This document shows positions 51,861 through 62,535 of a stretch of 64,000 nt of DNA, piece after piece. The notes beneath the pieces are model-generated. The model made no database searches. It was not told the origin of the DNA and worked only from the letters and a program-made list of their open reading frames with translations. Made by a program: the position numbers and the translations under genes. Origin of the DNA: Hoplostethus atlanticus (taxonomy: Eukaryota; Chordata; Actinopteri; Trachichthyiformes; Trachichthyidae); assembly GCA_034670405.1 (NCBI GenBank), contig JAXDDX010000001.1:18808501-18872500 (forward strand), given 5' to 3'. How positions within the stretch are numbered: position 1 is the stretch's first letter; every line of letters begins with the position of its first letter.

Positions 51861-54705
51861 TCCTTTGCGACTGCTAATGCTTCATCTGAAATGTAACGAT
51901 CATTCAAATCATCATGAAGCAATCAGAGCTAATCTGAGAAATTATAGCGATGCATCAGGCCATATTGCACTGGGCTTTGGGGCACAAATGTTTATCTGCT
52001 CATGCATTTCTACTTGGTTGTTTTGGATGAATATCAATGTAATTTCCGAGGCTAGTTGAAAACTCTAGTGCCGTACATATTTGTTTCCAGCCATTTTCAA
52101 CGCTGTAATATAAACCCTGTATTAGATGAAGTGCTACATGCATCGCTCATTCTTGAATGCTATGCGTAGCGTTTTAACATCAGCGAATCACATAAATGAT
52201 GAGAAATTACTGTAATTACCGTAAACAAACAAGACCATCATGGAGAAGATTGGCAGCCTCTACCAGCCTCTACACTGCACTTAACGTGTGTCACTGTTCT
52301 TCCAGCGCTAACGAGTTTCTAGCAACGGTGGAAAGAGTAAAGCCAGGGAGGGTTAGGGTTTAGAGAAGGCTCAGTGTATTCCAGCGTCCTGGAACCACCC
52401 TCCTCTATGCCACTACCTCTCCTCAGACTCAGTCCAACGTTACCCCTGGAGGGGATACGAACCCTATTTAGGGTAATGGACGGGGGTGGGGTGGGGGTTA
52501 ACCACCGGCTGAGTATGATCCCTGGTTTGAGATTTGAGTGTGTGTGAGTGTTTGTTCCCTATGCTTGACTGAAGGGCACTTAGCTAGCTAGCAGTACAAA
52601 CCCTCAATACCAAATACAAGCACTAACTCTGCCTACAGCTACAATGGAGTTCGATAGCAGTGAACTTCAGGGATCTAAACCATCAACATTTTCCATCAGA
52701 AACCATCAGAATCAAAGAGCAAGGGATTTCTTTTGTAGACTCACCGTTTTGCACTGATGTATGCACCAACAATCATACAGGGAGAAATTCATCATAGAAG
52801 ACAGAGAGATGAGGTGCCCTGGTGCCTCAGTGGTCTAAGACACATACCATGTAACCAACAGCAACATCATGGGTTCAAATCCAGGACCTGGACCTTTGTT
52901 GCATGTCGTCTCTCCCTACCCTTAACCGTCCAATAAAGGAAAAATGCCCAATAAATAATCTTTAATAAAAGAAGAAGACACAGAAATATCTCTCCACCGA
53001 CAGTACGCTCAATAGTCCACAATGCAATGCAGCCACAAGACATGTTCTGTTGAGTACAGGGCGTGACCCTCGCAATTGTTATTGGAAATACCCTCTCCAC
53101 CTACACGTTTAACCCACAGCTGAATGAAAGTTCACGCCCCTTCCCCGGGTGTTGTCGAAAGCCACTGTGTAGAGAAGGAAAGGTCACAATGCAGAAAATC
53201 TAAATTACTGTAGGAAATGTAGGAAATTAGATGTACACAAGGCATGTTGAGGGAAAGTGGTTACACCAACAAAGTAAATTACAACACTTCACAAAATAAT
53301 TTAATTCACTGAACATCACAGATTGATGACATTTAACGGAGTAAGAGTGGAAGGTGGATTTTTCCTTTAATGTTGAACATCACAGACTGATGACATTTAA
53401 CAGTGTAAGAGTGGAAGGTGGGTTTTTCCTTTAATGTTGCTCTCTGCTTGTGCTTCCCACCTGTAGGTGACTAAGATGCTGGCTGTGGTTGTGATCCTAT
53501 TTGCCCTGCTATGGATGCCGTACCGTAGCTTGGTTCTGATCAACTCTTTCATGTCCACGCCCTATCTGGACGCTTGGTTCCTCCTGTTTTGTCGGACCTG
53601 CATCTACGCCAACAGCGCCATCAACCCCGTCATATACAACGCCATGTCCCAGAAGTTCCGCTCGGCATTTCGCGGGCTTTACCGTTGCCAGCGGCCAGAG
53701 GGAAACCAGAGGTCGCTGTCAATGATCCAGACTGGTTACAGCACCGTCCGAGACCCACGAACCTCCCTGCCCAATAGCAATGGAACCAAAGAAAAGGCCA
53801 GAACGGCGACCCTTTGTATTGCCATGCGCATGGTCACAAAGCAGAATGGAAGTGATCCTCTTGAGGCAACCACACACAATGGCAGGAAAGCAGAAGATTG
53901 CATCGACACCAGCCCCGCTGCTTTCATCTTTGGTATGGATCCCGTTGAAACCTTGCCACCCAGTGATAGGAAGGACGTGGAACCAACTAATCTCTCTTCA
54001 TCAAATGATAGCAGAGCTTTAGATGTTACCGACACCCTCACAGCAAATGATCAGGGGGGAAAGAGACATGTAAATATTTCCACATTAAATGATAGGAAAT
54101 CTGTGGATTTGACAGAATCCCACTCAGCCCACCCTGACACATCGTTATCCAGTGAAAAGAAAGCTGTGGGCTCTGCAGAACTCTCCTCATCCAGTGACAG
54201 GAAAGCTGTGGGCTCTGCAGAACTCTCCTCATCCAATGACAGGAAAGCTGTGGGCTCTGCAGAACTCTCCTCATCCAATGACAGGAAAGCTGTGGGCTCT
54301 GCAGAACTCTCCTCATCCAATGACAGGAAAGCTGTGGGCTCTGCAGAACTCTCCTCATCCAATGACAGGAAAGCTGTGGGCTCTACTGTGAGGTCCACGG
54401 AACTCGGTTCATTCAATGACGTGAAAGCTGTGGCTTACTCATGCATAGGGTCTTCTTTAGATAATGATAAAGGCGAGAGGAAACCTGGTGACCTCCACTC
54501 ATTCAATGATATAAAAGTAGTGGATTATATAGAGTCCTCCTTGGACATTGATGTTAGGTGTAAAGATCCCATTAACTCTGGTACAGAACGGAAAGACTCA
54601 GATTGCTGGATGGACGATAGAAAAAACACAACCAATGATGGGATCACATTCACCCCTGGCCAAAGACAGAAAAGGAGGGATGCCACGATTCATACTGTGG
54701 TGTAG
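45035..54705 (+). CDS. trhr2: Thyrotropin-releasing hormone receptor, TRHR2 type, with extended C-terminal tail (5 coding exons)
   Basis: Joining 45035-45417, 46018-46150, 47017-47168, 47748-47871 and 53467-54705 gives 676 residues with all phases matching. It is a class A GPCR of the plasma membrane that binds TRH and, by family knowledge, couples to Gq/phospholipase C. Seen in sequence: two N-terminal NxS/T sites (N4, N14), GN in TM1, D76 in TM2, a C103-C181 disulfide pair, Y111 and N115 in TM3, ERY at 127-129, WMPY at 280-283, R307 and NPVIY at 317-321. These match the ligand-contact residues known for TRHR (Tyr106, Asn110, Tyr282, Arg306 in TRHR1). [11 protein letters not shown] and GHAGCLGIT resemble TRHR2 more than TRHR1. 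The tail from about residue 340 is far longer than usual and contains a 14-residue tandem repeat. Whether it is trhr2 or another fish paralogue needs a tree. Confidence 0.93.
45655..45835. mobile_element. Possible diverged foldback hAT fragment
   Basis: CGGTTCTCAACCACGTGAGA, CAGCAGGTTTCCACTCCAAC and TCACTGATTAGCACC follow the same order as the foldback element at 41101. A partly inverted right side ends near 45830. Lies in trhr2 intron 1. Confidence 0.4.
46018..46150 (+). CDS. trhr2: trhr2 exon 2, second intracellular loop and TM4
   Basis: 133 nt encoding [20 protein letters not shown], then [20 protein letters not shown] and VDIQ. Acceptor TCCGCAG|GTACAT, donor ATTCAG|GTCAGA. Phase 1 + 132. 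Confidence 0.93.
47017..47168 (+). CDS. trhr2: trhr2 exon 3, second extracellular loop and TM5
   Basis: 152 nt encoding [20 protein letters not shown], then [20 protein letters not shown] and [10 protein letters not shown]. It contains C181 for the TM3-ECL2 disulfide. Acceptor CACTCAG|GTCAGC, donor CTGAG|GTAACA. Confidence 0.92.
47748..47871 (+). CDS. trhr2: trhr2 exon 4, third intracellular loop
   Basis: 124 nt encoding [35 protein letters not shown] and LSSRKQ, a basic loop. The SSRKQ end directly before VTKMLAVVV is a TRHR signature. Acceptor CCCGCAG|CCCTC, donor AAACAG|GTCCGT. The frame fits on both sides. Confidence 0.92.
49366..49610 (+). repeat. Dispersed repeat family (AAAGGTGCGATATGTAAC), copy 1
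   Basis: Starts TTTAAAGGTGCGATATGTAA, then GTAGCACAAAATGACCA, ACTCAACC and CTGGCTTTCAAAACTCA. The same blocks appear inverted at 60795-60992 and partially at 49896-49980. Confidence 0.75.
49896..49982 (+). repeat. Dispersed repeat family, partial copy 2
   Basis: TAGCACAAAATGACCATAAT, TCTGTGGAGGGGGG, GATCAATACCAGTAACTCAA: same order as copy 1 but truncated. Confidence 0.7.
50014..50088. repeat. Compound (TAT)n(TTG)n microsatellite
   Basis: About 15 TAT units, one GTT interruption, then about 9 TTG units. Confidence 0.95.
50220..50270. repeat. (GT)n microsatellite
   Basis: Long GT run with a single GCAC interruption. Confidence 0.95.
51651..51687. repeat. (TTTCC)n microsatellite
   Basis: Five to six CCTTT units grading into CCTTCCTT. 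Confidence 0.9.
52808..52965 (+). mobile_element. tRNA-derived SINE
   Basis: A box TGGTGCCTCAGTGG near 52820, B box GGGTTCAAATCC at 52871-52882, followed by GGACCTTTGTTGCATGTCGT and an AATAAAGGAAAAATGCCCAA tail. Same family as 17290-17450 in the other orientation. Confidence 0.8.
53311..53438 (+). repeat. 64-bp tandem duplication beside the trhr2 exon 5 acceptor
   Basis: Copies 53311-53374 and 53375-53438 (GAACATCACAGA..GATGACATTTAAC...TTTTTCCTTTAATGTT) differ at only a few positions. The duplicated 3' end is pyrimidine-rich and ends 28 nt before the acceptor. Confidence 0.93.
53467..54705 (+). CDS. trhr2: trhr2 exon 5, TM6, TM7 and long repeat-bearing tail
   Basis: Encodes residues 265-676. 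TM6 ([20 protein letters not shown]) and TM7 ([20 protein letters not shown]) are very conserved, followed by [13 protein letters not shown] (helix 8 and a possible palmitoylated Cys). After a short conserved QTGYSTVRD segment the sequence becomes low-complexity, Ser/Asp/Lys-rich, with degenerate 'NDRK-V' units and five near-identical 14-residue repeats (54154-54363). The stop TAG is at 54703-54705 after RDATIHTVV. The acceptor CTGTAG|GTGACT is 28 nt downstream of a 64 bp tandem duplication. Confidence 0.92.
   Translation: MTKMLAVVVILFALLWMPYRSLVLINSFMSTPYLDAWFLLFCRTCIYANSAINPVIYNAMSQKFRSAFRGLYRCQRPEGNQRSLSMIQTGYSTVRDPRTSLPNSNGTKEKARTATLCIAMRMVTKQNGSDPLEATTHNGRKAEDCIDTSPAAFIFGMDPVETLPPSDRKDVEPTNLSSSNDSRALDVTDTLTANDQGGKRHVNISTLNDRKSVDLTESHSAHPDTSLSSEKKAVGSAELSSSSDRKAVGSAELSSSNDRKAVGSAELSSSNDRKAVGSAELSSSNDRKAVGSAELSSSNDRKAVGSTVRSTELGSFNDVKAVAYSCIGSSLDNDKGERKPGDLHSFNDIKVVDYIESSLDIDVRCKDPINSGTERKDSDCWMDDRKNTTNDGITFTPGQRQKRRDATIHTVV
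54154..54387 (+). repeat. In-frame 42-bp coding minisatellite in the trhr2 tail
   Basis: Units start at 54154, 54196, 54238, 54280 and 54322, with a truncated sixth at 54364-54387. The peptide unit is [14 protein letters not shown]; the first copy reads EKK..SSSS. The four middle units are nearly identical at DNA level, which points to recent expansion. Confidence 0.95.
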
Positions 54706-54943
54706 AAACAGGTCTACCTTATAAAAAATATTTTTCTGACATGTCTGCTTTATTTGACACCCTACAACAGAGGGTGACAGGAAAGAGAGAGCATGACTTA
54801 TGGCAAAGGTCATAAGCCGGATTTGAAACCTGCAACCTCACGTGGTTATTTCCCTTAGCCTTGTCTAATGCTGCCTAACACTGTCACATATTATTCTACA
54901 CAGGAAATTTGATATTTTACGACTTTAACATTCTTAACCTGAG

Positions 54944-54949
54944 AATAAA
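54944..54949 (+). promoter_or_regulatory. Candidate polyadenylation signal for trhr2
   Basis: AATAAA 239 nt after the stop codon, the first canonical hexamer downstream of it. Inferred from position only; fish 3' UTRs may run much further. Confidence 0.4.
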
Positions 54950-56015
54950 ACATTAGAAATAGAGAGAGGATGAAGACTGCTACCTTTTGATACGCTTGTG
55001 AATAGTTTGTAACGTTGAAGGTGCTCATTTGTTTTGGGATTATGAAGGAGACCATATTGTTTAGCCGAGTCAACTTTGGTGAAATATACAGTCCTTGAGA
55101 ACGACCTAGCAGAATTGAAAGGCAGGGGTGGAAACGCCATGGAAGTGTTACTACTTTTTAAATAGGATTTATTTGGAAAACCTTGATTCATGGACACAAT
55201 CAAGACTTGGTTGAGAATAAGCACTTCAATGAGCAACACAAGGATTAATTGGAGTGGAGAGATTTGGGCTTTTAATGAACACAGATTTATTGTACAAAAT
55301 GTATTGTTAAAAATTCCTTTAATTTGTCTTCATCATTAACATCATTATCAACAATACCAAAAACAGCAGTTATCGTAGTCATCATTCGTCACTACTCACC
55401 AATGGTTTCCTCACATTCTCCTTCAGTCAGTCCAAGGCTTCTCTGTTCATTTAAGGAGACGACCCCCTGCTGGTTGTCAGGCTCAGAGAAGGCGTTTGAT
55501 TTGATGTTGGGACAGAGCTCACCATTCAGTCAGCTTTAATGGTCGTTAATGAAACCAGCACACTACTTTCCTCATTGCACCATTTCCTGTCTTTTAAACA
55601 GAAAAGGTATGTTTAAAATAAGAATAGCAACCTAGAACTATAGAGACTGACTAGCGTCTTGCTGGTTGTTTGGTCCTTTATTTGGATAGGGATCAAATTA
55701 ATTTGGATAAGGATAAAATACTGATATTTTTGGATTGAAGATAGTTGATATTTTGTGATAATTTTGTGTAGTATTCAGAATTTTATTCTTGACAGGTTGG
55801 AAAAGCCTCTGAAACAGTATTTAAATATGGGAGACCAAAACTTTTTGAAAGTTTCTGACAAAAAATCCAATATCAGCCCGATATATTGGTATTACCCTTT
55901 TGGTCTGAGAGGGTTTGTTCCATATGAAACCTCCTCACCCTCCTCATGCTCACTAAAACAAACAACATGAGGAGTGTTGGGAATGCTGGGGGGAAAGCTT
56001 GAGTGATCATGAAAC

Positions 56016-56050
<35 letters not shown>

Positions 56051-58224
56051 CTCTGTTTCTGACCTAGGTTAGCTGCTACAGCAGTTATCATCCATTTGTT
56101 AAGAATAAAAGCCTCAATTCGAGACATTTGGGGATTTTATTACCTTTGCCACTGTGCCAAGAGATCAAATTGTATTTTCTGTTCTGCAGTTTAGGTTTCA
56201 AAGGTCATAAGAGTCAAAAGGAATCATACAGAGAAATTTCCCCAATGTACAAACCCTGTCTGTTGATTTACGATGTTTGGGCTTGCTGTCATGAATTATC
56301 CATTAAACAAATGTTTGGCAAAGCTATGGGCGATAGCATGCTACCCTTTCAGATTGTAAATGGCTCCCTCGATGCAGTGAAAGCACAGATAAGGGTTTAA
56401 ATTATAGAAAAGGTAGCAATGGCACACCTAACTGCAGTGTGTATTTGAAGTAAATCTGACCGTGGGTGTGGTGCAGCCATCATTCACGGGACAAAAACCT
56501 TTAAGTGTCATCAGACTTCTTTCTTTGGATACTTTCTTTGGAGACCTGCTATCACCCAACACAGTGTGTGCTAAAGTGTTAAATATTAAACTCACGTATT
56601 TTGCAGTTTGTAGTTTAAATTTGACATTCTCTCCTACATAAAGGAAGAATGTCATAAAGTACTATTATATCTTAGTAAATTAAATTGAGTTTAAATGGTG
56701 CAAGAAATGTAATATTAAACAATGGACAGTTGTTGACAAGTTTTTACCAAGAGTATTGAAAAAATAAGAAATGGCATTAGGGAAAAATGATCGCAGACAA
56801 CTGATATGAGTAGAAAGTATTGATTTCAAAGTTTCCAATCTGGTTTCCATTCATTACACAGTGCAGAGGCTGTTTATGAATTGCCTATCACCTGCAGATG
56901 CTGGTAATTTGTGTTCTTATTTCTAAGGAATTCAGAATGTGCAGCTACACTTCAAAATAAACTGAAAGAGCTGTTCTTTAATTTCTTTAAAAAAAAGTGT
57001 ATTTAAATACATTGCCTTCAGGGTGAATACAGAATTTATGTTAGAACTTTGATGATACATTTTATTGCTTTTGCCCAACACTATTATATAGAACCTTTGA
57101 CTCCCTATGAACAGAATAGCTTTAAGTCTACAGGCAAAACTGGTACAAAAGTCATATTTTTTTTTATTAAAGGACAAAATCGCAATGAAAACACACAATC
57201 TATCGGTAATGGGAGTATTGGTGTCCCCTGTTGAAACACTGTGTCCCACCTACTGGCTTTGTTTACATGGTGATTTATTAGGGGCCATTTTTTTATATAT
57301 AATGACTGACAGCATGTAACAGCTAAATGTGACTTTTGCATGCATTCTGAGGCTGTAAAAAAAACATGTTTACATTTGCAATGAAGGATTAAGAAAAGTT
57401 CCAAAAAGCTTGCGTTCCTTCTACACGTCAGACTCTTGAAGAACATACTGTATGTAAATATGACCAAAACCTGTTTGTCTTTCTAAATTATGTACTGTGG
57501 TATAAGTGACACTATGTAATAGCATTGCTTTTTCTTGCAGCAGTTGAACTGGGACTCCTGAATAGCATAGCATGCCCGAATTGAGCCAGCAGGATCACTT
57601 GTTGTTTTTTCACGTTACACAAATTCTATTTGTAATTTTTTGCTTTAAAAAGTTAAATGGTATTAAGTCACACATAAATATGGGTATGTGGCAGCGGTGG
57701 TGGTGTGTTTTACGGGGAAAAAAACACTTGTCATATTGAGGTGATGATGGCTACTTAAAGTGTTTTGTTTGCCTCAGTTCCTGCCGATCATTCCCATGCT
57801 ATGATCTTTTTCGACCCACCTGTTTGTCCCTTGGAATCTTTTCAAGTGTTTACTTTCAGACTGGGACGGTAAGAGGGCAGGCGGCAAACTGAGTGGCGTT
57901 CATTTTCAGTGAGTGATGAAGGTAAAAACCTTGCTACGTGGAAGGAGCTGCAGCAAACATACAAATGTTGGGCAAAGTCCTTGTTCCCATTCATACCGGT
58001 GTGTTGAGTTTGTCATTTTCTGGCGTGCACTTTTGAAACATCTGCTCTATACAGGCAAGCCGAGTTAGTTTGTGGTTCATTTTAATGTCGTTTCATGAAC
58101 TAGTCAAAGCTCAACTCAACCTTGTCTCGACAATATAAACACGCGGATTGGCTCACCGCTGAATTCATTTGCTTTTCAAAAACCTTTATTTCACTGATTT
58201 TGTGCACGTGTGTTTGTGCATGCT

Positions 58225-58269
<45 letters not shown>

Positions 58270-58529
58270 CTATGCGTTTTGGAGGGGGTTAGCTGCCAGC
58301 AGGGACAGTGCAGACGGAGTGGGAAATGCCATTGAAGTGCAGCCAAGTAAAAATCCATTTATGGATTATAAAATCCCTGATGTGGGATGAGATCATTTGA
58401 TTACTTTTAAAAATCTCAAACCACTGGCCGAGTGACTCGCCCTCTTATTTCTCCTCCCGGTCACCTAATAACACATTTTTGAAATAACTTATAGTGCATA
58501 TGACAAGCTTTTCCTTTTGGATTATTACA

Positions 58530-58595
<66 letters not shown>

Positions 58596-59927
58596 GTAGG
58601 TGTGGGCGCCTGTTTGCGTCTGATTCTGTCATTATTTGGCCCTGGAGAGCTGCTGGCTTGTGTTATCAATGTGTTGTGTTACAAACTGTTTGATTTTCAA
58701 AGTGGCTTTATTGGTACCGCTAAGATAATGTTTGATCGTTATAATCAATATGCAATGTGGTGTGTGTGGTTTCTTGGTATATACGTGCAGTACAGTGGCT
58801 TCCTTTCAGTATTTTCCCAAAATTCAATAAAAAAATAAAAATAAATTACCAAACCGAATGTCTCTTAGTCATGTCTGTCTTAACATAATGGCTTTGCACC
58901 AGTTGTGGCATCTGAGGACTGATCAATCCCCAGCAGCCATCCGTGACCCTGCTCACACATCCGAACTTCATAGAGCTGAGAATAATCCTCCAACCTCTGC
59001 GCTCTCCGGAGGTAAACTCATTTGCAATAAGGTTTCACTGAAGTGTCTGGAGCTTGAACTCGAAATGCCTGGTGGTATTTCAATATATGGCATCAAAAGT
59101 AAAAATGTTTTTGCTAGTTTCTATCACTGATTGGTATAACACAGTAGGGATTCAACCACTAGCCAGGTCATGAAAGCTTTTCCATTTTGCTGTTCTAAAC
59201 AGTGTCTGGTAGGTCTTGGAACAATTCTCTGGAGACAGGAAGTGATGCGTTTTTACGTTTCCAGCAGCAGTAAAATCAGATTATTTGGAATAAAGAGAAG
59301 AAGAACCGGGTAGTTAGCATGAGCAGCGATAGCCACCGTGGCTGAACAGACAAAGAAAAGAGCGCCACCTACAGGAACTCAAACTTATAACTTACAAATA
59401 ACAGCCTGGCTGTATGTGCAACTACCTTGCAATTGAAGAAGGCTGAGAAGTGCAAAACGTTGTGTAGTGTGTGTTCTTCCTAGAAAGCCCTACAGTACTA
59501 CGGCATGCAATATTCATACCCATGTACCATATATAATGCACATAAATTATGTATGAGGTATGCTACCACCTGTACTGGTGATCCATCTGAGAAAGCACTA
59601 GGTGTTAATCATTCCTCCATGCAGGCTCCATGACTTCAGGCTAATCTCTATCGTTTGTGACACTATATTGAGCTTCTTCCCAGCTTCTTCCCAAGGTAGT
59701 ACTTTTGTCAGTCGTCACAAATATTTACAGGTGTGATATTGTTTTTCTGGAAAGAAACCTAGTTAGTCTTTAATGTGTTATGTTCTTGCAAATGGACAAA
59801 GAAAACATGCTTATTATCAAAAACTTTTTCAAAAGCTTTTAAGAAACATACACACACATCCATCCACATGCAACCACTACACACACACACACAACTATGC
59901 TCAAGTATGTATGATTCCCTTGGGGTG

Positions 59928-59949
59928 ATCTCTCTCTCTCTCTTTCTCT

Positions 59950-59997
<48 letters not shown>

Positions 59998-60112
59998 TAG
60001 TTTCTCAGTCGGGGTGTTGATGTGTGATGGTGTCTGGAGAGGCGAGATTTTTGGCTGTGACAAGAAGATGGGCAGATAGCGACAGATGAGTTCCTTAGAG
60101 TGGGCTAACAAC

Positions 60113-60184
<72 letters not shown>
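59928..60184. repeat. (CT)n and (GCAC)n(AC)n microsatellite pair
   Basis: (TC)n at 59928-59993, then 120 bp later (GCAC)n at 60113-60143 passing into (AC)n up to 60184. Confidence 0.93.
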
Positions 60185-60188
<4 letters not shown>

Positions 60189-60794
60189 ATCTACTCCTTA
60201 TCACAATCTAGCCCGTCACCCGGCAGCATTTTATTTATATCTTTGTCTCTCCCCGTGCTTTTCTGCGCTGATGAAATGGTGTTATCGATGGCCTATCTCT
60301 TTCCAGGGGAGTGAAACTCCTGACAGAAACAACCGCCGCTGCAGAGCCAGATGAGCTCCCTAAGTGAGTTGGAAAGAGATATTTGTCAAGGGAAAAGAAA
60401 CTCCGGTCATTTTTAATGCCGAGTTCTTCATGACCTGAGGGGAGAGCGCAACTGGCATTCCTCTGATCCATCGGTCCATGACACATCCTTTATTTAGCGG
60501 TAAATAAAAAGGGGTGTACGTTATGACCTCCAGTCAGTGGTCATCATAAGGCGAACAAATCACAAAACAGAAACAAAAATCATTGATATTTTCATGAGTA
60601 GATAAGCAATCTACTGTATCGACCTTTATGATCAGCAGGTCTCTGGCTCCCACCCCCCTCCCACACCTCCCACCCCCTTCAGCTAGGGTGGCCTGTAATT
60701 GACACAAACAACTGAGTCCCAGTAAGCTAGCTAATTATAGCAGCGCTGCAACAGAGAGAGAGTCTGGTGAAGAGGTCATCATCATCTCATCATA

Positions 60795-60992
60795 ATCATA
60801 TGGGGGGGGGGGGGGGTTACCAAAACAGAGTACAGGCCAGAAAATGAGTTTTGAAAGCCAGAAATGTGAGCAGCTGGCCAAGTAATGGCTGAGTCATTGG
60901 TATTAATCAATAACTCTATCAACCCCTGCTGATATATTATGGTCATTTTATGCTACAGGGAAGTGAAAATCTTACTTATTGCCCTTTTAAAA
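60795..60992 (-). repeat. Dispersed repeat family, inverted copy 3
   Basis: The minus strand gives AAAGGGCAATAAGTAAGA, CTGTAGCATAAAATGACCA, TTGATTAATACCAATGACTC and TCTGGCTTTCAAAACTCA, matching 49366-49510 in order. Confidence 0.75.
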
Positions 60993-61859
60993 GACCCTAT
61001 TCTCATATAACATTATCAGTGTGATTCTACTTTTGCTCCAAACCACACAGCTACACGAGTCTGAATGTCAAAACGGTGGAGCAGGGACGCTGTCAGTGTT
61101 TATCAGGTCACGCTGAAGGGATGAATCTGGAACTGAAGAGCCCTCTTCACCTGGACACATTTTCTTATGCTAATTTATCCTATGAATTCAAATAGCCCCA
61201 TCTAAATTGTAAATCTCTCCATTTGTCCTCTAAATGTTACAAAAAGACAAAACAGAAAAGTTAGCTGGGAGCGAAGTGGAGACGCAACTGTATTCAACAT
61301 GTGAGTGCTTGGACCGTATTCAAATGGGCCACTCTGCTTTTCAATAATTATTCTGCAGAATGTATTTTCAATTAATAATGTACTTCTTTTTTTTAGCACA
61401 TTCGTTATTCTATTACTTTAGAGGCATTGTTGGCCAGCGCAGTGGTTACAACACGACAAGAAGAGGAGAGGACAGCGTGTGCTCTTCAAATTGAATCGGA
61501 TTAAATCACTGCCGAGTGTTGAGAGGTCTGTCGAAGGTCCATCCTTGCAGAGTCATATTGAGATAGAGATAAACAAGCAAACATGAATGATACAGTCCCC
61601 CGCTGGGCCAATGAGTAACAAATATGTCATTTCATGGTTGTTAGTGCGAGGGACAGGAATAACTGAAGGGGAGCCGTCACTCAGCGGATTGGACCTTTTG
61701 AAATGCGCTTACAATACTTATTTAATTGTTCACAGATTACAGAACACAGGTTTAACAGCTGTGTAGGTAAACAAATAAAAAGTATTTGGTCAGCGGTGAC
61801 GGGCAACAAACACATGAATGAAACATTATCAGTGCAATCAATGAAAATGCTGGAACACA

Positions 61860-62090
61860 CTGATGAGATGCATTATTCTCCCACGTTTCATCAAAATCTG
61901 ATAAGCAGTGTCAGAGATATCATGTGTGATGGATGAACAAACGAAAGGACGAATGAACGGACGTTGTAGTGGAGGACTTGGACCAATCAGTGTCATTTTG
62001 AAAATGTCACAATGATGTGAGATGCATTATTCCCCCAGGTTTCATCCGGTTTCATGCGATCGGTTTTGATGGATGAACAAATGAACAAAG
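61860..62090. repeat. Diverged direct duplication
   Basis: GAGATGCATTATTCTCCCAC at about 61865 recurs as GAGATGCATTATTCCCCCAG at about 62020, each followed by GTTTCATC and a GATGGATGAACAAA stretch. Confidence 0.75.
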
Positions 62091-62239
62091 TAATGAAATT
62101 TTGACTAATAATGAAATTAAATCATGACTAGTCAAAATGTCAACAATTCAGGTATTACTAGTCAAAACGTGAATTCCATACAGCTCTAATGCAATTGCGA
62201 ATTATGCCGAAATGGGTCGAAATGTGTTTTCTTGATATT

Positions 62240-62535
62240 TACAATTCAATTATGACTAATCAAATTATTAATTCTATATATCTACATACCTGCAATTATG
62301 ACTCGTCAAAATGTTAATTCTACATATCGACATACCTGCAATTATGACTCGTCAAAATGTTAATTCTACATACATACCTGCAATTATGACTCGTCAAAAT
62401 GTTAATTTTTTATATCTACATACCTGCAATTATGACTTGTCAAAATGTTAATTCTATATATATATATATACATACCTGCAATTATGACTCGTCAAAATGT
62501 TAATTCTTTCTATCTACATACCTGCAATTATGACT
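62240..62535. repeat. Minisatellite of about 50-bp units
   Basis: Six to seven copies of CATACCTGCAATTATGACTC followed by GTCAAAATGTTAATTCTA and a variable TATA spacer. Unit length varies from about 43 to 55 bp because of the spacer. Confidence 0.9.

Larger units (their letters stand above)
47872..53466. other. trhr2: trhr2 intron 4 (5.6 kb)
   Basis: Contains TTG/TAT and GT microsatellites (50014-50088; 50220-50270), repeat-family copies at 49366 and 49896, CT-rich (TTTCC)n at 51651-51687, (AC)n at 51833-51861, a SINE (52808-52965) and the 64-bp duplication next to the exon 5 acceptor. A GC-rich segment at 50400-50780 (GCCGCCGCCGG, CGCCCCCGACGG) stands out but shows no coding sequence I can support. 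Confidence 0.6.

Noticed and set aside
54038..54416. Minus-strand open frames over the trhr2 tail repeats
   Set aside because: A 42-bp repeat without stops in several frames automatically opens shadow frames; only the plus frame continues TM6 and TM7.
58494..60204. Open frames rich in Val-Cys or Arg-Glu
   Set aside because: Produced entirely by (GT)n, (AC)n and (CT)n microsatellites.
62240..62535. CRISPR-like repeat array
   Set aside because: Eukaryotic context, variable unit length, no unique spacers of constant size and no cas genes; it is a minisatellite.
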